Below are positions 53,241-62,401 of a stretch of DNA of 64,000 nt, piece by piece. The position numbers and the translations under genes were made by a program. This DNA is from Marinicrinis sediminis. GTDB lineage: Bacteria > Bacillota > Bacilli > Paenibacillales > KCTC-33676. The notes under the pieces are model-generated. The model did no database searches. It was not told the origin of the DNA and worked only from the letters and a program-made list of their open reading frames with translations. The DNA is taken from the NCBI RefSeq assembly GCF_042685085.1, contig NZ_JBHUMM010000045.1, positions 124,001 to 188,000 on the forward strand. Direction: 5' to 3'. The number at the start of each line of letters is the position of its first letter. The stretch's first letter is position 1.

Positions 53241-54563
53241 TTAGCCCGAACCGCTTGCAGAAGAAGGCGAAGAGATTACCGTGAATCTACGAAAGCTCTC
53301 CACGCGGTTACGCCCTTTGTGCTTGGCCCGATACAAGGCCTGATCCGCCTCTTCAACCAGTTCTAGTCCGTCTGAATGTCCGTTCCATGTCGCCACCCCT
53401 ACGCTAATCGTTAACTGGTAGGGACCCAGCGTATTGATCTCAACAGCAGAACGCAGCATCTCTCCATATCGATAAACCCCATCCTCATCACACGCTCGCA
53501 GAAGTACCACGAACTCTTCTCCGCCGTAGCGCGCCATGAACTCATTGTCTTCCACCTGCTCCAGCATCGTCTGGGCAATATGGATCAGGGCCCGATCCCC
53601 TTCAACATGACCGTATGTATCATTCAATTTTTTGAAGAAATCAATATCAAACAGAATGAGACTGAACGGTGTATTCGTTCGTTCCGCTTCCTGCACACAC
53701 TTCGCGATCTCTTCATCAAACGCTCTGCGATTATATAATCCGGTGAGAGCATCCACCTCCGCCAGCGACTCGGCCTGCCGGAATTTCTCATGTAAAACGG
53801 ATCGCATCACATCCACCCGGCGAATCAGTTGTCCAAGCTCGTCCTGCTTTCCGTAATACGGGACAGGTACATCAAAGTGCCGGTAGGTATATTCCGCCAC
53901 CGCCCGGTTCAAGGCATTGATCGGCGCGGTAATACTGCGAATGCGTCTTGTGATGTTGCGCAGTGATATGAGAATCAACAGCACAATCACCCCTGCCGTG
54001 ACATACAGTGCAGCTACGACCGTATCCTTCAACTGGTTCCGTACACGCTGATACTCATTGGTCACCATCGTTTCAGCGAATTGATTCAGGACACGAAATT
54101 CATCGAACCACCGTTTTCCATCCATCAACGTCTTTTCTGGAATGGTCTGATTGAATCGGACCAGCTTCACCTGTGGTTCCCCGTATATCATTTGCCACTC
54201 ATCCGCCGTCTTCAGCATGTTCATAACGGGCACCGTAAATTTCTCATTGTCTGACAACCAATCGATGATATTCGATTTGGATTCGCTATATTTGCTCACA
54301 CCATCGTAATAGGGGTCCAGAAAGGACTCATTGCGGGATAGAGCAAAACCCCTCTGTCCGGTCTGCTGATCGATCATCGCCTGCTTCACGCGTTCCAGTT
54401 CTTCTCCAGCAATCTCTAATTCACTCATATGTTGATATGAACTCGTAAAGTCCCATACGATAAAGGTTATACTCGACACAAGCAAGATCGAAATCAGAGC
54501 ACCGGTCATGAGTGTATGACGAATCATGCCTCTCCCCAAACTGCTCCTTGTTTGCAATTTCAT
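53241..54563 (-). CDS. Diguanylate cyclase with CHASE3-like sensor
   Basis: A 440-residue membrane protein: helix 1 near 15-37, an extracytoplasmic helical domain of about 150 residues containing MIDQQTGQRGFALSRNESFL (CHASE3-like), helix 2 near 185-205, a HAMP segment and a GGDEF domain with GGEEF at 347-351 (MARYGGEEFVVLL). The catalytic signature is intact, so it should make c-di-GMP from GTP. At the product-inhibition site the expected RxxD is replaced by EDNE, so feedback control is probably absent. The divergent upstream gene is a hydrolase. Confidence 0.92.
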   Translation of the reverse strand: MKLQTRSSLGRGMIRHTLMTGALISILLVSSITFIVWDFTSSYQHMSELEIAGEELERVKQAMIDQQTGQRGFALSRNESFLDPYYDGVSKYSESKSNIIDWLSDNEKFTVPVMNMLKTADEWQMIYGEPQVKLVRFNQTIPEKTLMDGKRWFDEFRVLNQFAETMVTNEYQRVRNQLKDTVVAALYVTAGVIVLLILISLRNITRRIRSITAPINALNRAVAEYTYRHFDVPVPYYGKQDELGQLIRRVDVMRSVLHEKFRQAESLAEVDALTGLYNRRAFDEEIAKCVQEAERTNTPFSLILFDIDFFKKLNDTYGHVEGDRALIHIAQTMLEQVEDNEFMARYGGEEFVVLLRACDEDGVYRYGEMLRSAVEINTLGPYQLTISVGVATWNGHSDGLELVEEADQALYRAKHKGRNRVESFRRFTVISSPSSASGSG

Positions 54564-54777
54564 CCTACCTCTCCCTGCAATGTCAATCGTTCTTGATTTG
54601 GATTCATTGTATAGAACCTTTACAGGAAATTCAAATTATTTCACATGCATTGAAAAAGACTTGACGAAAGAAACGAACTCTGCTTGCAAGAAGATGGGAG
54701 TCGTGATATGATAATCCCAATAATTCATACTATTTTAATCGGAATTGTTGGTATTAAACAATCAGGAGGAATGTTGC

Positions 54778-55596
54778 ATGCAAATCCCATTATCGATTCC
54801 TTACCAGCAGCTTGAGCTTGCCGCTACGCTTCATCTCCCTGGTGATCTGGCACAGCCCGGTGTCTCCACGCCGCTTGTCCTGATCTGCCATGGCTTTACA
54901 GGCAGCCGGATCGGGGCAAATCGCCTGTTCGTCCATGGTGCGCGCGCCTTGCAGAAGAAAGGGTATGCCGTGCTCCGTTTTGATTATGCCGGATGTGGTG
55001 AAAGCACCGGAGATTATGGCGCTGAGGGACTGCAATCCATGGTGCAGCAGACGAAAGCTGTGCTGGACTATGCGAGACATTCGCTTGATTCATTCACACC
55101 CAGTGAGATTATCCTGCTCGGTCATAGTCTCGGAGGCGCAACAGCTGTCCTGACCGCAGTGACAGAGCCGCAAATTGACAAGCTGATTCTCTGGGCGCCC
55201 GTCGCTCATCCCTATCAGGATATTATGGAGATTGTCGGAAAGCCCCAGGTTGAGCAGGCGCTGCGTGATGGAAGTGTTCCCTATCTCTCCTATCGCTTGC
55301 AAGAAAGATTCTTCCATTCTCTACAGCAGTGCCAACCTTTGTTCGATGCCCAGCGCGTACAAGGCGATGCCCTGATCCTGCATGGCTCATCGGATGATGT
55401 TATCCCGACGGACTATTGTTTTCTGTATGACAAGGTATTGAAGCTTCGCAATGCCGGTACCGTCAGCAAGGAAGTTCTGTTTCAGGCCGATCATACTTTT
55501 TCCCGGCTGGAGCATCAGGAACAACTGTTTGAACTGACGCTGGCGTGGCTGGCGCGCATGGATCGCCGGCAGGACTGGCAGGGCTGGAATATATAA
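54778..55596 (+). CDS. Alpha/beta hydrolase
   Basis: A 272-residue esterase-like protein. Oxyanion region ICHGFTGSRIGANRLFV, nucleophile elbow LLGHSLGGATAVL, Asp in HGSSDDVIPTDY and catalytic His in ADHTFSRLEHQ. The ATG at 54778 is 8 bases after AGGAGG; the longer ORF from 54745 lacks a site. Similar proteins are serine esterases such as feruloyl-type or acyl hydrolases. The substrate is unknown. It is alone on its transcript. Confidence 0.9.
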   Translation: MQIPLSIPYQQLELAATLHLPGDLAQPGVSTPLVLICHGFTGSRIGANRLFVHGARALQKKGYAVLRFDYAGCGESTGDYGAEGLQSMVQQTKAVLDYARHSLDSFTPSEIILLGHSLGGATAVLTAVTEPQIDKLILWAPVAHPYQDIMEIVGKPQVEQALRDGSVPYLSYRLQERFFHSLQQCQPLFDAQRVQGDALILHGSSDDVIPTDYCFLYDKVLKLRNAGTVSKEVLFQADHTFSRLEHQEQLFELTLAWLARMDRRQDWQGWNI

Positions 55597-55667
55597 AAAG
55601 GTGCACGCTGATCGGTTTGGCCTTCGTCTGGTTGACATGGCTTTTTCCAATCCGGCGTGCACCTTTT
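55596..55667. terminator. Terminator between convergent genes
   Basis: AAAAGGTGCACGC / GCGTGCACCTTTT with a long loop. It lies between the plus-strand hydrolase gene and the minus-strand transglycosylase gene (stop at 55671), so it probably serves both. Confidence 0.85.
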
Positions 55668-55670
55668 CGG

Positions 55671-56465
55671 TTATATGGAGGAAACAGAGCCCGCAATACG
55701 GGACACCTTCTGTACATACTGCTGGGTTTCCGACGGCAGCAGATGCATCTTCTGCCTTACCTCTTCATCTGTCTGAATACCGAGCCTGTCCACTCTGCCC
55801 GGTCCAGCATTATAGGCGGCGAGCGCGACCATCTCCTCGCCGTGGTATTTGCGAAGCAAGGCAGCCAGATACTTGCTTCCTCCCATAATATTCTCATACG
55901 GATCATAGGGATCCTGAACGCCCAGCTCTCTCGCGGTTGCGTCCATGAGCTGCATGAGTCCCTTGGCGCCTGCAGAAGAGGTGGCATAAGCCTGGTAACC
56001 GGATTCCGTCTGGATCACTGCCCGAATCAGAGAACTGGACAGACCGTAACGCTGTGACGCCTCTTCAATCATCTCATCATAGCTTGCGGAGGCAGGGGTA
56101 TGAAAGGTTGTTGTTGCAGGAACAGGTAGAGCCGATGAGAGTTCCGGCATCTCCATGTTGAAGCTTCCTTCCCACCCGTTCTTGTGCTTGAGCATGAGCA
56201 GTGCCGATTCCGCAGGAATGATCCGTTTGGAAGCGGACCCTGCAAACAGCAGCTTCTCCAGTTCCGCAGCAAATCCTGTCTCCCATTGCCCGGGATCAGG
56301 CATCGACAACGGTGAAGAAACAGCAGAAGCAGAAAGAGGCAGGACTTGTTTGGCTTGCTGCATCGCTTGTTCGGATATGCGCAATGGCTCCACCCACACT
56401 TTCATTTTTAACTCTATCATAGCGGATCGAAAGATTTTCGTATAGCCTTTTCTAGTCCGTTTCAA
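55671..56465 (-). CDS. Lytic transglycosylase (SLT domain)
   Basis: A 264-residue protein. The N-terminal ~130 residues have no clear domain; the C-terminal SLT domain has the catalytic Glu in SLIRAVIQTESGYQAY and the motifs SSAGAKGLMQLM and AAYNAGPGRVDR. There is no clear signal peptide. The start is uncertain: the ATG at residue 21 is preceded only by GATAGAG. Cleaves peptidoglycan glycan strands. Its neighbour upstream is a TetR gene. Confidence 0.88.
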   Translation of the reverse strand: MKRTRKGYTKIFRSAMIELKMKVWVEPLRISEQAMQQAKQVLPLSASAVSSPLSMPDPGQWETGFAAELEKLLFAGSASKRIIPAESALLMLKHKNGWEGSFNMEMPELSSALPVPATTTFHTPASASYDEMIEEASQRYGLSSSLIRAVIQTESGYQAYATSSAGAKGLMQLMDATARELGVQDPYDPYENIMGGSKYLAALLRKYHGEEMVALAAYNAGPGRVDRLGIQTDEEVRQKMHLLPSETQQYVQKVSRIAGSVSSI

Positions 56466-56493
56466 GCATTTTCACACGCTGTTGCCTCATGTT

Positions 56494-57399
56494 CTAATCG
56501 TGAAGGTGATGCTCGATCAATCGTTCCAGAGGGGCGATGAATTCCTGAGCGTGCGGAATGGTCGACGTTTTCAGCATGCCCAGCATGCCCTTCAAAATCA
56601 CCTTTCGCGGAACAGGCTGATTCAGTTCCTCTTCCACAACCAGCAGGATGGAGTTCCATTCCTCTACCATCTGATTGTCAAATTCAGCCTCGGCCAGATG
56701 CATCTTCAAATGGTCGATCGATTGCTTCACCTGTTCAATGGTTGGCTTGGCAAGATCTGCATGCTCCATCATCGGCTGAACCAGCTCTTCATTCAGAATG
56801 GGCTGTGGTCGACGCTTGACAAGCCCGGCTGCGATATCTTCCATGCATTCGACCAGATAGACGGCAATCCGTCTGCTGTCTATCTCCGTCTTATCCAGGA
56901 TGATATGACCCATATATTCATTGACCATACCGTGCAGGATCGTAGAACAGTCGTAGGCATAAGAGAGAATCGAGTCACCGAACAGATCGATGACCGCATT
57001 CGTATACCAGTGGAAAGTCTCGGCACGCATCTTGGATACAAACTCATAAATTTCACTGAGATTTTTAAACGGCTTTTCTTTCATTTGCATGAGTATAAAG
57101 TCACGATGGCTCTCAAACACTTCAAACATCGCTTCGATCTGGCGAATGATTCGCTCTCGACTATCCAGGGAAGTATCTTCCGCAATCCGGGTTAAACGTC
57201 CTGTGAAAAGCTCATAGTAATACTGAAAAATAGAGAGCAGCAAATCCTCTTTTGATTCAAAGTAGGAATAGACTGAGCCTTTCGACATCCCGCAATGTTC
57301 GGCAATTTCCTGAATAGTCGTTTGATAGTACCCTTTTTCTGCAAAGAGAGCGATCGCTTCTTCTATTATTTGCGTTTTTTTCTCCAGCAAAAGGTTCAC
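56494..57399 (-). CDS. TetR/AcrR family regulator of the RND efflux operon
   Basis: A 301-residue repressor, long for the family. The N-terminal helix-turn-helix is clear (IIEEAIALFAEKGYYQTTIQEIAEHCGMSKGSVYSYFESKEDLL); the rest is a large helical regulatory domain. It begins 8 bases after the RND gene ends, so both are in one transcript, and palindromes at 60669-60718 near the operon promoter are its probable targets. The start is not supported by a well-spaced site (AAGGA is too close to the GTG). Confidence 0.92.
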   Translation of the reverse strand: MNLLLEKKTQIIEEAIALFAEKGYYQTTIQEIAEHCGMSKGSVYSYFESKEDLLLSIFQYYYELFTGRLTRIAEDTSLDSRERIIRQIEAMFEVFESHRDFILMQMKEKPFKNLSEIYEFVSKMRAETFHWYTNAVIDLFGDSILSYAYDCSTILHGMVNEYMGHIILDKTEIDSRRIAVYLVECMEDIAAGLVKRRPQPILNEELVQPMMEHADLAKPTIEQVKQSIDHLKMHLAEAEFDNQMVEEWNSILLVVEEELNQPVPRKVILKGMLGMLKTSTIPHAQEFIAPLERLIEHHLHD

Positions 57400-57407
57400 G
57401 TCCTTCT

Positions 57408-60400
57408 TTATAATTCGGTGCTCCGTGTCTTTCTTCTGAATTTGGACAAAAATTCATAGACAACCGGCACGATGATCAATGTTAACAGGGTCGAACTGGT
57501 TAATCCTCCAATTACCGTAACACCAAGTCCTTTGGAAATCAAGCCTCCCGATTCGAATCCAAGGGCAAGCGGCAACAAGGCGCCAATCGTCGCAAGTGCC
57601 GTCATCAGAATCGGTCTGAGTCTCGTACCCGCTGCTTCCAGCAGAGCCTCTCGAACAGTCAGACCTTCCTTTTGTTTCTGAATGACGCGGTCGATCAACA
57701 CGATGGCATTGGTCACGACGATACCGATCAGCATGAGCGCGCCAATCAGGGCGGTGACACTAATGGTCTCACCCGCCAGATACAAGCCGACCAGACCGCC
57801 AATAACGGTAAACGGCAAGGAGAACAAGATAGCCAGCGGCGTCAGTCCGCCTCCGAAGGTCAGCACGAGAATAAAGTATACAATCGCAACCGCAGCCAGC
57901 ATAGCGAGACCGAGCTGCCTGAATGATTCATTCATCTGTTCGGTCACACCGCCAAATGAAATCTCTACTCCATCCGGCAGTTCAAGGGCGTCCAGGGCTG
58001 TCTCCAGCTCTGAGGAAGCTTTTCCTACATTAGAGGTCGTTACATCAGCGGTGACCTCGACATAAATACGTTCATCGAGTCTCGTCAAGGTATCGGCTGT
58101 CTCTCCCTCTGCAATGTCCACGACTTCGCCAAGCGGAACCATCATCCCGAGCGGAGAGGCAAGCTGTACCTGCTCAAGCGCTGTACGATCCGCATATGCT
58201 TTCTTCTCTACCTTCATCACGACATTGAGCGTCTGACCATCCTTATTAATCGTCGTCAGAACGGGCTGCTCCCGAACCGGGGCCAGCGCCATCGCAACCT
58301 GGCCTGCTGTCAATCCGTACTGACTCAACTTGGCTTGATTGGCTACCAGTTGATATTGGTCATAGGCGTTGGACAGACTGGAATCGATATTGGCAAATTG
58401 CCCTTCTTCCTCCATGACGCCCGTCACCTGCGTGACCACCTGTTTCAGATCTTCCATCTTGTCCCCGTATATATTCAGGGTCATCTGGTCGCCGCCAACA
58501 CCGCCGCCTGTCATGTCTTGCTGCTTCCATTCACCTTGTCCACCCATGTCCCGAAGCGCAGACAGAACCGTCTCCTTCTCTTCCTCAAATGCTGCAAAGT
58601 CATCCAGATAGGAAACGAAGAACAGAGCCTGCTTGGTGGCACCCGGATTCATCGGATTCTGTCCGCCTACCGAATACTGCATCGTATCTACACCATCTCT
58701 GGCCAGCAGCATCTCCTCTGCGCGAAGCGTCATGTCCACAATATCTTCCTTCTTCTCTCCTGGTGCGGGATTGTAGGTGACCATCATCATCTTGTCTTCT
58801 TCTGCAGGCAGGAAGCTGAAACCGATCGCCGGGGTCAACACGACCACACTGCTGACCAGCAATACGAGAGCGAGCAAGAACGAAATCAGCTTGTGATTCA
58901 GTGACCAGTTCAGGCTCTTCTTGTATGCCGCTGTCAATCTGCCCTGACCTTCCTCTTCATGACGAACTTTCTTCAGTCCTTTTCTGAAGAGGGCGTGCGC
59001 CAGCATCGGTACGACCGTAATGGCGACCAGCAAGGAAGCCAGCAGGGCAAAAACAATCGTCAAGGCAAACGGCATGAAGATTTCCCCGATTGGACCGTCT
59101 ACAAGTCCTAGCGGCAAGAACACCGCAATCGTGACGACCGTTGAGGCCATGATGGGCACGAACATTTCCCGCGTCGCTTCCATCATCAAGGCCTTGCCCT
59201 TCAGTTTCTCATTGGAAAAGGACATTCTTCGATAAATGTTCTCAATGACAACGATCGAATCATCCACTACCCGTCCAATTGCCACCGTCATTGCGCCCAA
59301 TGTCATAATATTGAGCGTAATATCCATCTGATTCAGAATCAGCAGGGCAATCAGTATCGACAGCGGAATGGAGATCACAGCAATCATCGTCGAGCGAAGA
59401 TTGCGCAAGAACAGCATAATAATCAGAATCGCGAACAGGGAGCCCAACAACGCTTTGTTCAGCATCGTATTCACAGATTTCTCGATAGGCTCTCCCTGAT
59501 CATAGATGGAAGTGAGCTGCACATCTGCATCATTCGATTGGAACTGTTCCATCCAGTCCTTCACGTCATGCACGACTTCTACTGTATTGGCATCCGGTGA
59601 TTTCACGATCATTACCCCGATGGAATCCATGCCGTTTGTTCGGGAAATGGACTCCAGTTCGCCTGTCACCTGTATGTCTGCTATTTCACTCAAACTAATC
59701 GTTGGCAGACCGGAAACAGCCGGATTTCCAGCTTGTCCGTTTTCAGCTTCAGCTCCTGCCTGAGGAGACGCTGCGGGAGGAGACGCTGGCGCTTGTCCCG
59801 CCCCTGGCTGCTGACCTTGCGGTTGCTTTGGTATAAGCGGAATCTGCAGTTGCTCCAGGTCGGACAACGTATGAATATTGCCGTCCACCATGACCGCTTT
59901 CTCCGTTTCCCCAAACTCAAATATGCCCAGTGGGGCGGAAAGGGAAGAAGCCTGAATGATCCCCTTCACCTGCTCCGCATCCAATCCAAGACGGGCCATT
60001 TCCTGTTGATCAAATGAAAGTTCTACCCGATTGACCTGCTGACCCGAAATTTGGATGGAGGCTACGCCATCGAGTCCCTTCAATTCCGGAATCATCTGCG
60101 TTTCGGTCAGTTGGGTCAGTTCATCAAATGGCATATCTCCCGACACACTAAGTGACATGATCGGGAAAGCGTTTAGCGATATTCGTGAAATGTCCGGCTC
60201 CTGGGAACCCGCTGGCATCGGAATTCCCGCAATCGCCTCACGGGCCTCATTTAAAGCGTCCTGCATGTTCTTGTCGTAATTGTATTCAATAATGACATTG
60301 GACGCGCTCTCGAAGGAAGAAGAACGAATGGTTGTCACACCATCCAGATTTCTCGTGTTCTGCTCCATCGGCTTCGTAATATTGTCCAGCACCTCTTCAG

Positions 60401-60572
60401 GCGCAGCACCGGGATAGATCGTCGTCACCGAGATAATCGGCACCTCGATGTCAGGCAGTGTTTCCATTTTCATATTCATACCCGCATAAAGACCGCCAAT
60501 ACTCACCATCAAAGTCAAAATCCAGATGGCAAACTTGTTATTCAATGAAAACTGTATGATTCCTTTCAACAC
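57408..60572 (-). CDS. RND efflux permease, AcrB/SwrC-like
   Basis: A large 1054-residue inner-membrane transporter. Two homologous halves, each with a membrane domain of about six helices and a large periplasmic-type loop. Recognisable parts: GMNMKMETLPDIEVPIISV near the N terminus, NMQDALNEAREAIAGIPMP, LGAMTVAIGRVVDDSIVVIENI (with proton-relay Asp pair) and VALIGALMLIGIVVTNAIVLIDRV. A Q/P/A-rich insert lies near residues 248-285. GTG at 60572 is 5 bases after AAGGAG. Gram-positive members (SwrC/YerP) export lipopeptides or other lipophilic compounds. It is followed by its TetR regulator. Confidence 0.95.
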   Translation of the reverse strand: MLKGIIQFSLNNKFAIWILTLMVSIGGLYAGMNMKMETLPDIEVPIISVTTIYPGAAPEEVLDNITKPMEQNTRNLDGVTTIRSSSFESASNVIIEYNYDKNMQDALNEAREAIAGIPMPAGSQEPDISRISLNAFPIMSLSVSGDMPFDELTQLTETQMIPELKGLDGVASIQISGQQVNRVELSFDQQEMARLGLDAEQVKGIIQASSLSAPLGIFEFGETEKAVMVDGNIHTLSDLEQLQIPLIPKQPQGQQPGAGQAPASPPAASPQAGAEAENGQAGNPAVSGLPTISLSEIADIQVTGELESISRTNGMDSIGVMIVKSPDANTVEVVHDVKDWMEQFQSNDADVQLTSIYDQGEPIEKSVNTMLNKALLGSLFAILIIMLFLRNLRSTMIAVISIPLSILIALLILNQMDITLNIMTLGAMTVAIGRVVDDSIVVIENIYRRMSFSNEKLKGKALMMEATREMFVPIMASTVVTIAVFLPLGLVDGPIGEIFMPFALTIVFALLASLLVAITVVPMLAHALFRKGLKKVRHEEEGQGRLTAAYKKSLNWSLNHKLISFLLALVLLVSSVVVLTPAIGFSFLPAEEDKMMMVTYNPAPGEKKEDIVDMTLRAEEMLLARDGVDTMQYSVGGQNPMNPGATKQALFFVSYLDDFAAFEEEKETVLSALRDMGGQGEWKQQDMTGGGVGGDQMTLNIYGDKMEDLKQVVTQVTGVMEEEGQFANIDSSLSNAYDQYQLVANQAKLSQYGLTAGQVAMALAPVREQPVLTTINKDGQTLNVVMKVEKKAYADRTALEQVQLASPLGMMVPLGEVVDIAEGETADTLTRLDERIYVEVTADVTTSNVGKASSELETALDALELPDGVEISFGGVTEQMNESFRQLGLAMLAAVAIVYFILVLTFGGGLTPLAILFSLPFTVIGGLVGLYLAGETISVTALIGALMLIGIVVTNAIVLIDRVIQKQKEGLTVREALLEAAGTRLRPILMTALATIGALLPLALGFESGGLISKGLGVTVIGGLTSSTLLTLIIVPVVYEFLSKFRRKTRSTEL

Positions 60573-60668
60573 TTCCACTCCTTATTTTATCATTTTGATC
60601 CTCATTCACTGTTATCGTCATGTCTCTTTGCTGTTACGTCTCTGCACCCCCATGTGACTGATTAGTTC

Positions 60669-60721
60669 TGACTTATTGGTCAAGCTGTTGTTCCTTTATA
60701 ATAAACTGGTTGGTCAGTCAA
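60669..60721 (-). promoter_or_regulatory. RND operon promoter with two palindromic operators
   Basis: Minus-strand TTGACT (60716-60721) and TATAAA (60695-60700), spacer 15 bases. Inverted repeats ACTG-ACCAAC-CAGT (60705-60718) over the -35/spacer and TGAC-CAATAA-GTCA (60669-60682) just downstream of the -10. These fit TetR-family operators; the regulator is the last gene of the operon, so negative autoregulation is likely. Confidence 0.6.
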
Positions 60722-60863
60722 TACAAGTCCCTGTTCATTTCATTTGTGAATAATTCAGGAAGTTCAAGTCTCTCTCAAGTTCAGATCAAGCTGGTAAGCT
60801 GGTAGCCAGCCAGCACAAGCGAGGGAAAGCGAGGGATATGTACCCGGATAAACGAGTGACTGC

Positions 60864-60903
60864 AAAAAAAGCGCACACGCTGAATCATCAGCGTGTACGC
60901 TTT
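60864..60903 (-). terminator. Terminator after SH3-NlpC/P60 gene
   Basis: Minus-strand hairpin AAAGCGTACACGCTGA-TGAT-TCAGCGTGTGCGCTTT followed by T. The gene at 60983 ends about 80 bases upstream. Confidence 0.9.
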
Positions 60904-60982
60904 CCTCTCATTGTTGTTTCAGTTGACGCGCCCTGTCAACAGATCGCATCGTTCACCTATAGCATACTACTATACAATCCTT

Positions 60983-61756
60983 CTATAGAATACTTCCTCC
61001 AAACACCATGCGGTACTCCCAGTGCTTGCCTGCAAGCGTATCAATCCGTACGCCGCCAGAGTTCTTGGAGTAGGTGTGCATGATTTTGCCGTTCCCCAGG
61101 TAGATGGCGTTATGGCTGATGCGCTGTTTGGATTTGTTGATACCCGTATAGTTGCTCTTTGCAGTCCCTTTGTAGCCCATGAAGAAGATGACATCTCCGG
61201 GCTTGAGGCTGCGCCAGTTGGTCGTGGTCTTGCCATTTTTCTTGAAATAGTTTGCCTGTGAGCGTGAATTGCTCGGTAGCTTGATCCCGGTTGCTTTCTG
61301 ATAAACGTGCCGCACAAAGTCCGAGCAGTCAAAAGTCGTGGTCGTTGCCCGATTGGAACCGTATTGGTAAGGCGTCCCCAGATACTTCTTGCCGGTGCGC
61401 ACGATGGCATTTCGGGATGAAGAGCTGCTCGAAGAAGATGCGCTCGATACCCGGGCCGGAGACGAGGATGTGGTGCGAACATATTTGCTCAAGCTGGACA
61501 CATAGCCAACTCGTCCACGATCATCCTTGATCTTGTACCAATACTTGTTCGGCTTGGATAAGATGGTGATCTTGTCTCCACGATCCAGCATTCCTTTTGT
61601 ACTGGCAGAGAGAGATGGAGCTGTACGAAAATTAACATCCCTTACGATCGAACCGCTGTTTGCTCCTTCTGCTGCAGACGGAAACAATCCGAGGCTGCTG
61701 ATCGTAAGTACAGATGCTAACGCTGCTGCTGTCATTCCCTTGAAGTTCTTTTTCAT
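60983..61756 (-). CDS. Secreted SH3-NlpC/P60 cell wall endopeptidase
   Basis: A 257-residue protein with a signal peptide (MKKNFKGMTAAALASVLTI...LFPSAAEG), an SH3 domain at about 35-95 (GSIVRDVNFRTAPSLSASTKGMLDRGDKITIL), a Ser-rich linker near 95-113 and an NlpC/P60 domain with catalytic Cys (TTTFDCSDFVRHVY) and His (SHNAIYLGNGKIMHTY). GAGGAGG lies before the ATG. D,L-endopeptidase that attaches to peptidoglycan through SH3. It is a close paralogue of the gene at 52306 in the catalytic domain. Confidence 0.93.
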   Translation of the reverse strand: MKKNFKGMTAAALASVLTISSLGLFPSAAEGANSGSIVRDVNFRTAPSLSASTKGMLDRGDKITILSKPNKYWYKIKDDRGRVGYVSSLSKYVRTTSSSPARVSSASSSSSSSSRNAIVRTGKKYLGTPYQYGSNRATTTTFDCSDFVRHVYQKATGIKLPSNSRSQANYFKKNGKTTTNWRSLKPGDVIFFMGYKGTAKSNYTGINKSKQRISHNAIYLGNGKIMHTYSKNSGGVRIDTLAGKHWEYRMVFGGSIL

Positions 61757-62007
61757 ACAAATGGTTCCTCCTCAACAATTCTCCCATGAGATTTCAAAAG
61801 CTTGTATGCTTGTCCTTTACTCCGCAATCAGACTAACACAGGCTGGAAATGCACGGGCGTTGAAAATGTTGGAACCGTCATATAACAAGGTTTAAAACTG
61901 TATACGTATTCATTTCCAATCTCCAGACCCCCTTATCTTGAGACCGCCCACGAAATGTATAAAATTCAACGCTTGTTCTGTGATCAATGTCACAGCCACT
62001 ATCCTTT

Positions 62008-62039
62008 ATATATTGTAATATTCGAATATAGTCATATAT
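62008..62039. promoter_or_regulatory. Symmetric operator upstream of ArsR gene
   Basis: ATATAT-n4-ATATTCGAATAT-n4-ATATAT is perfectly symmetric in its outer and inner blocks (centre at 62023/62024). It ends about 23 bases before the ArsR start, where a promoter would lie. This fits an ArsR/SmtB-type operator for autoregulation. Confidence 0.65.
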
Positions 62040-62062
62040 CAATCAAAAGGAGGTCATGAGAG

Positions 62063-62386
62063 ATGGATACATCCTTGCAGCAATACGAGCAGACTGCGGA
62101 ATGGCTGAAACTGATGGCACACCCGATTCGACTATGTATTCTGCATGGTCTCTCTGAGAAAACATCCTGCAATGTCAGCTATATGCAGCAGTGCTTGCAG
62201 GTTCCGCAACCGACGATTTCCCAACATCTGCAGAAGCTGAAGAGCGCAGGTCTCATACAAGCAGAACGAAACGGACTTGAAATGCATTATCGATTGGCCA
62301 GTGAAGAAGTAAGAGGTTTGCTATTGCAGCTATTCCACACCTCATCCCGCTTCGATTCCCAAAACAACCATCAGGAAACTAACTAA
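62063..62386 (+). CDS. ArsR/SmtB family regulator, likely thiol-responsive
   Basis: A 107-residue winged-helix repressor (MAHPIRLCILHGLSEKTSC...VPQPTISQHLQKLKSAGLIQAERNG). Cys at 25, 36 and 44 but none in the last helix, and there is no typical metal-site cluster. AAGGAGG is 9 bases before the ATG. It is 15 bases from the downstream CoA-disulfide reductase-rhodanese gene, so a persulfide or sulfide sensing role like BigR/SqrR is plausible. The sensing residues are inferred only. Confidence 0.88.
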   Translation: MDTSLQQYEQTAEWLKLMAHPIRLCILHGLSEKTSCNVSYMQQCLQVPQPTISQHLQKLKSAGLIQAERNGLEMHYRLASEEVRGLLLQLFHTSSRFDSQNNHQETN

Positions 62387-62401
62387 TCAGGAGGCGTTCG
62401 T

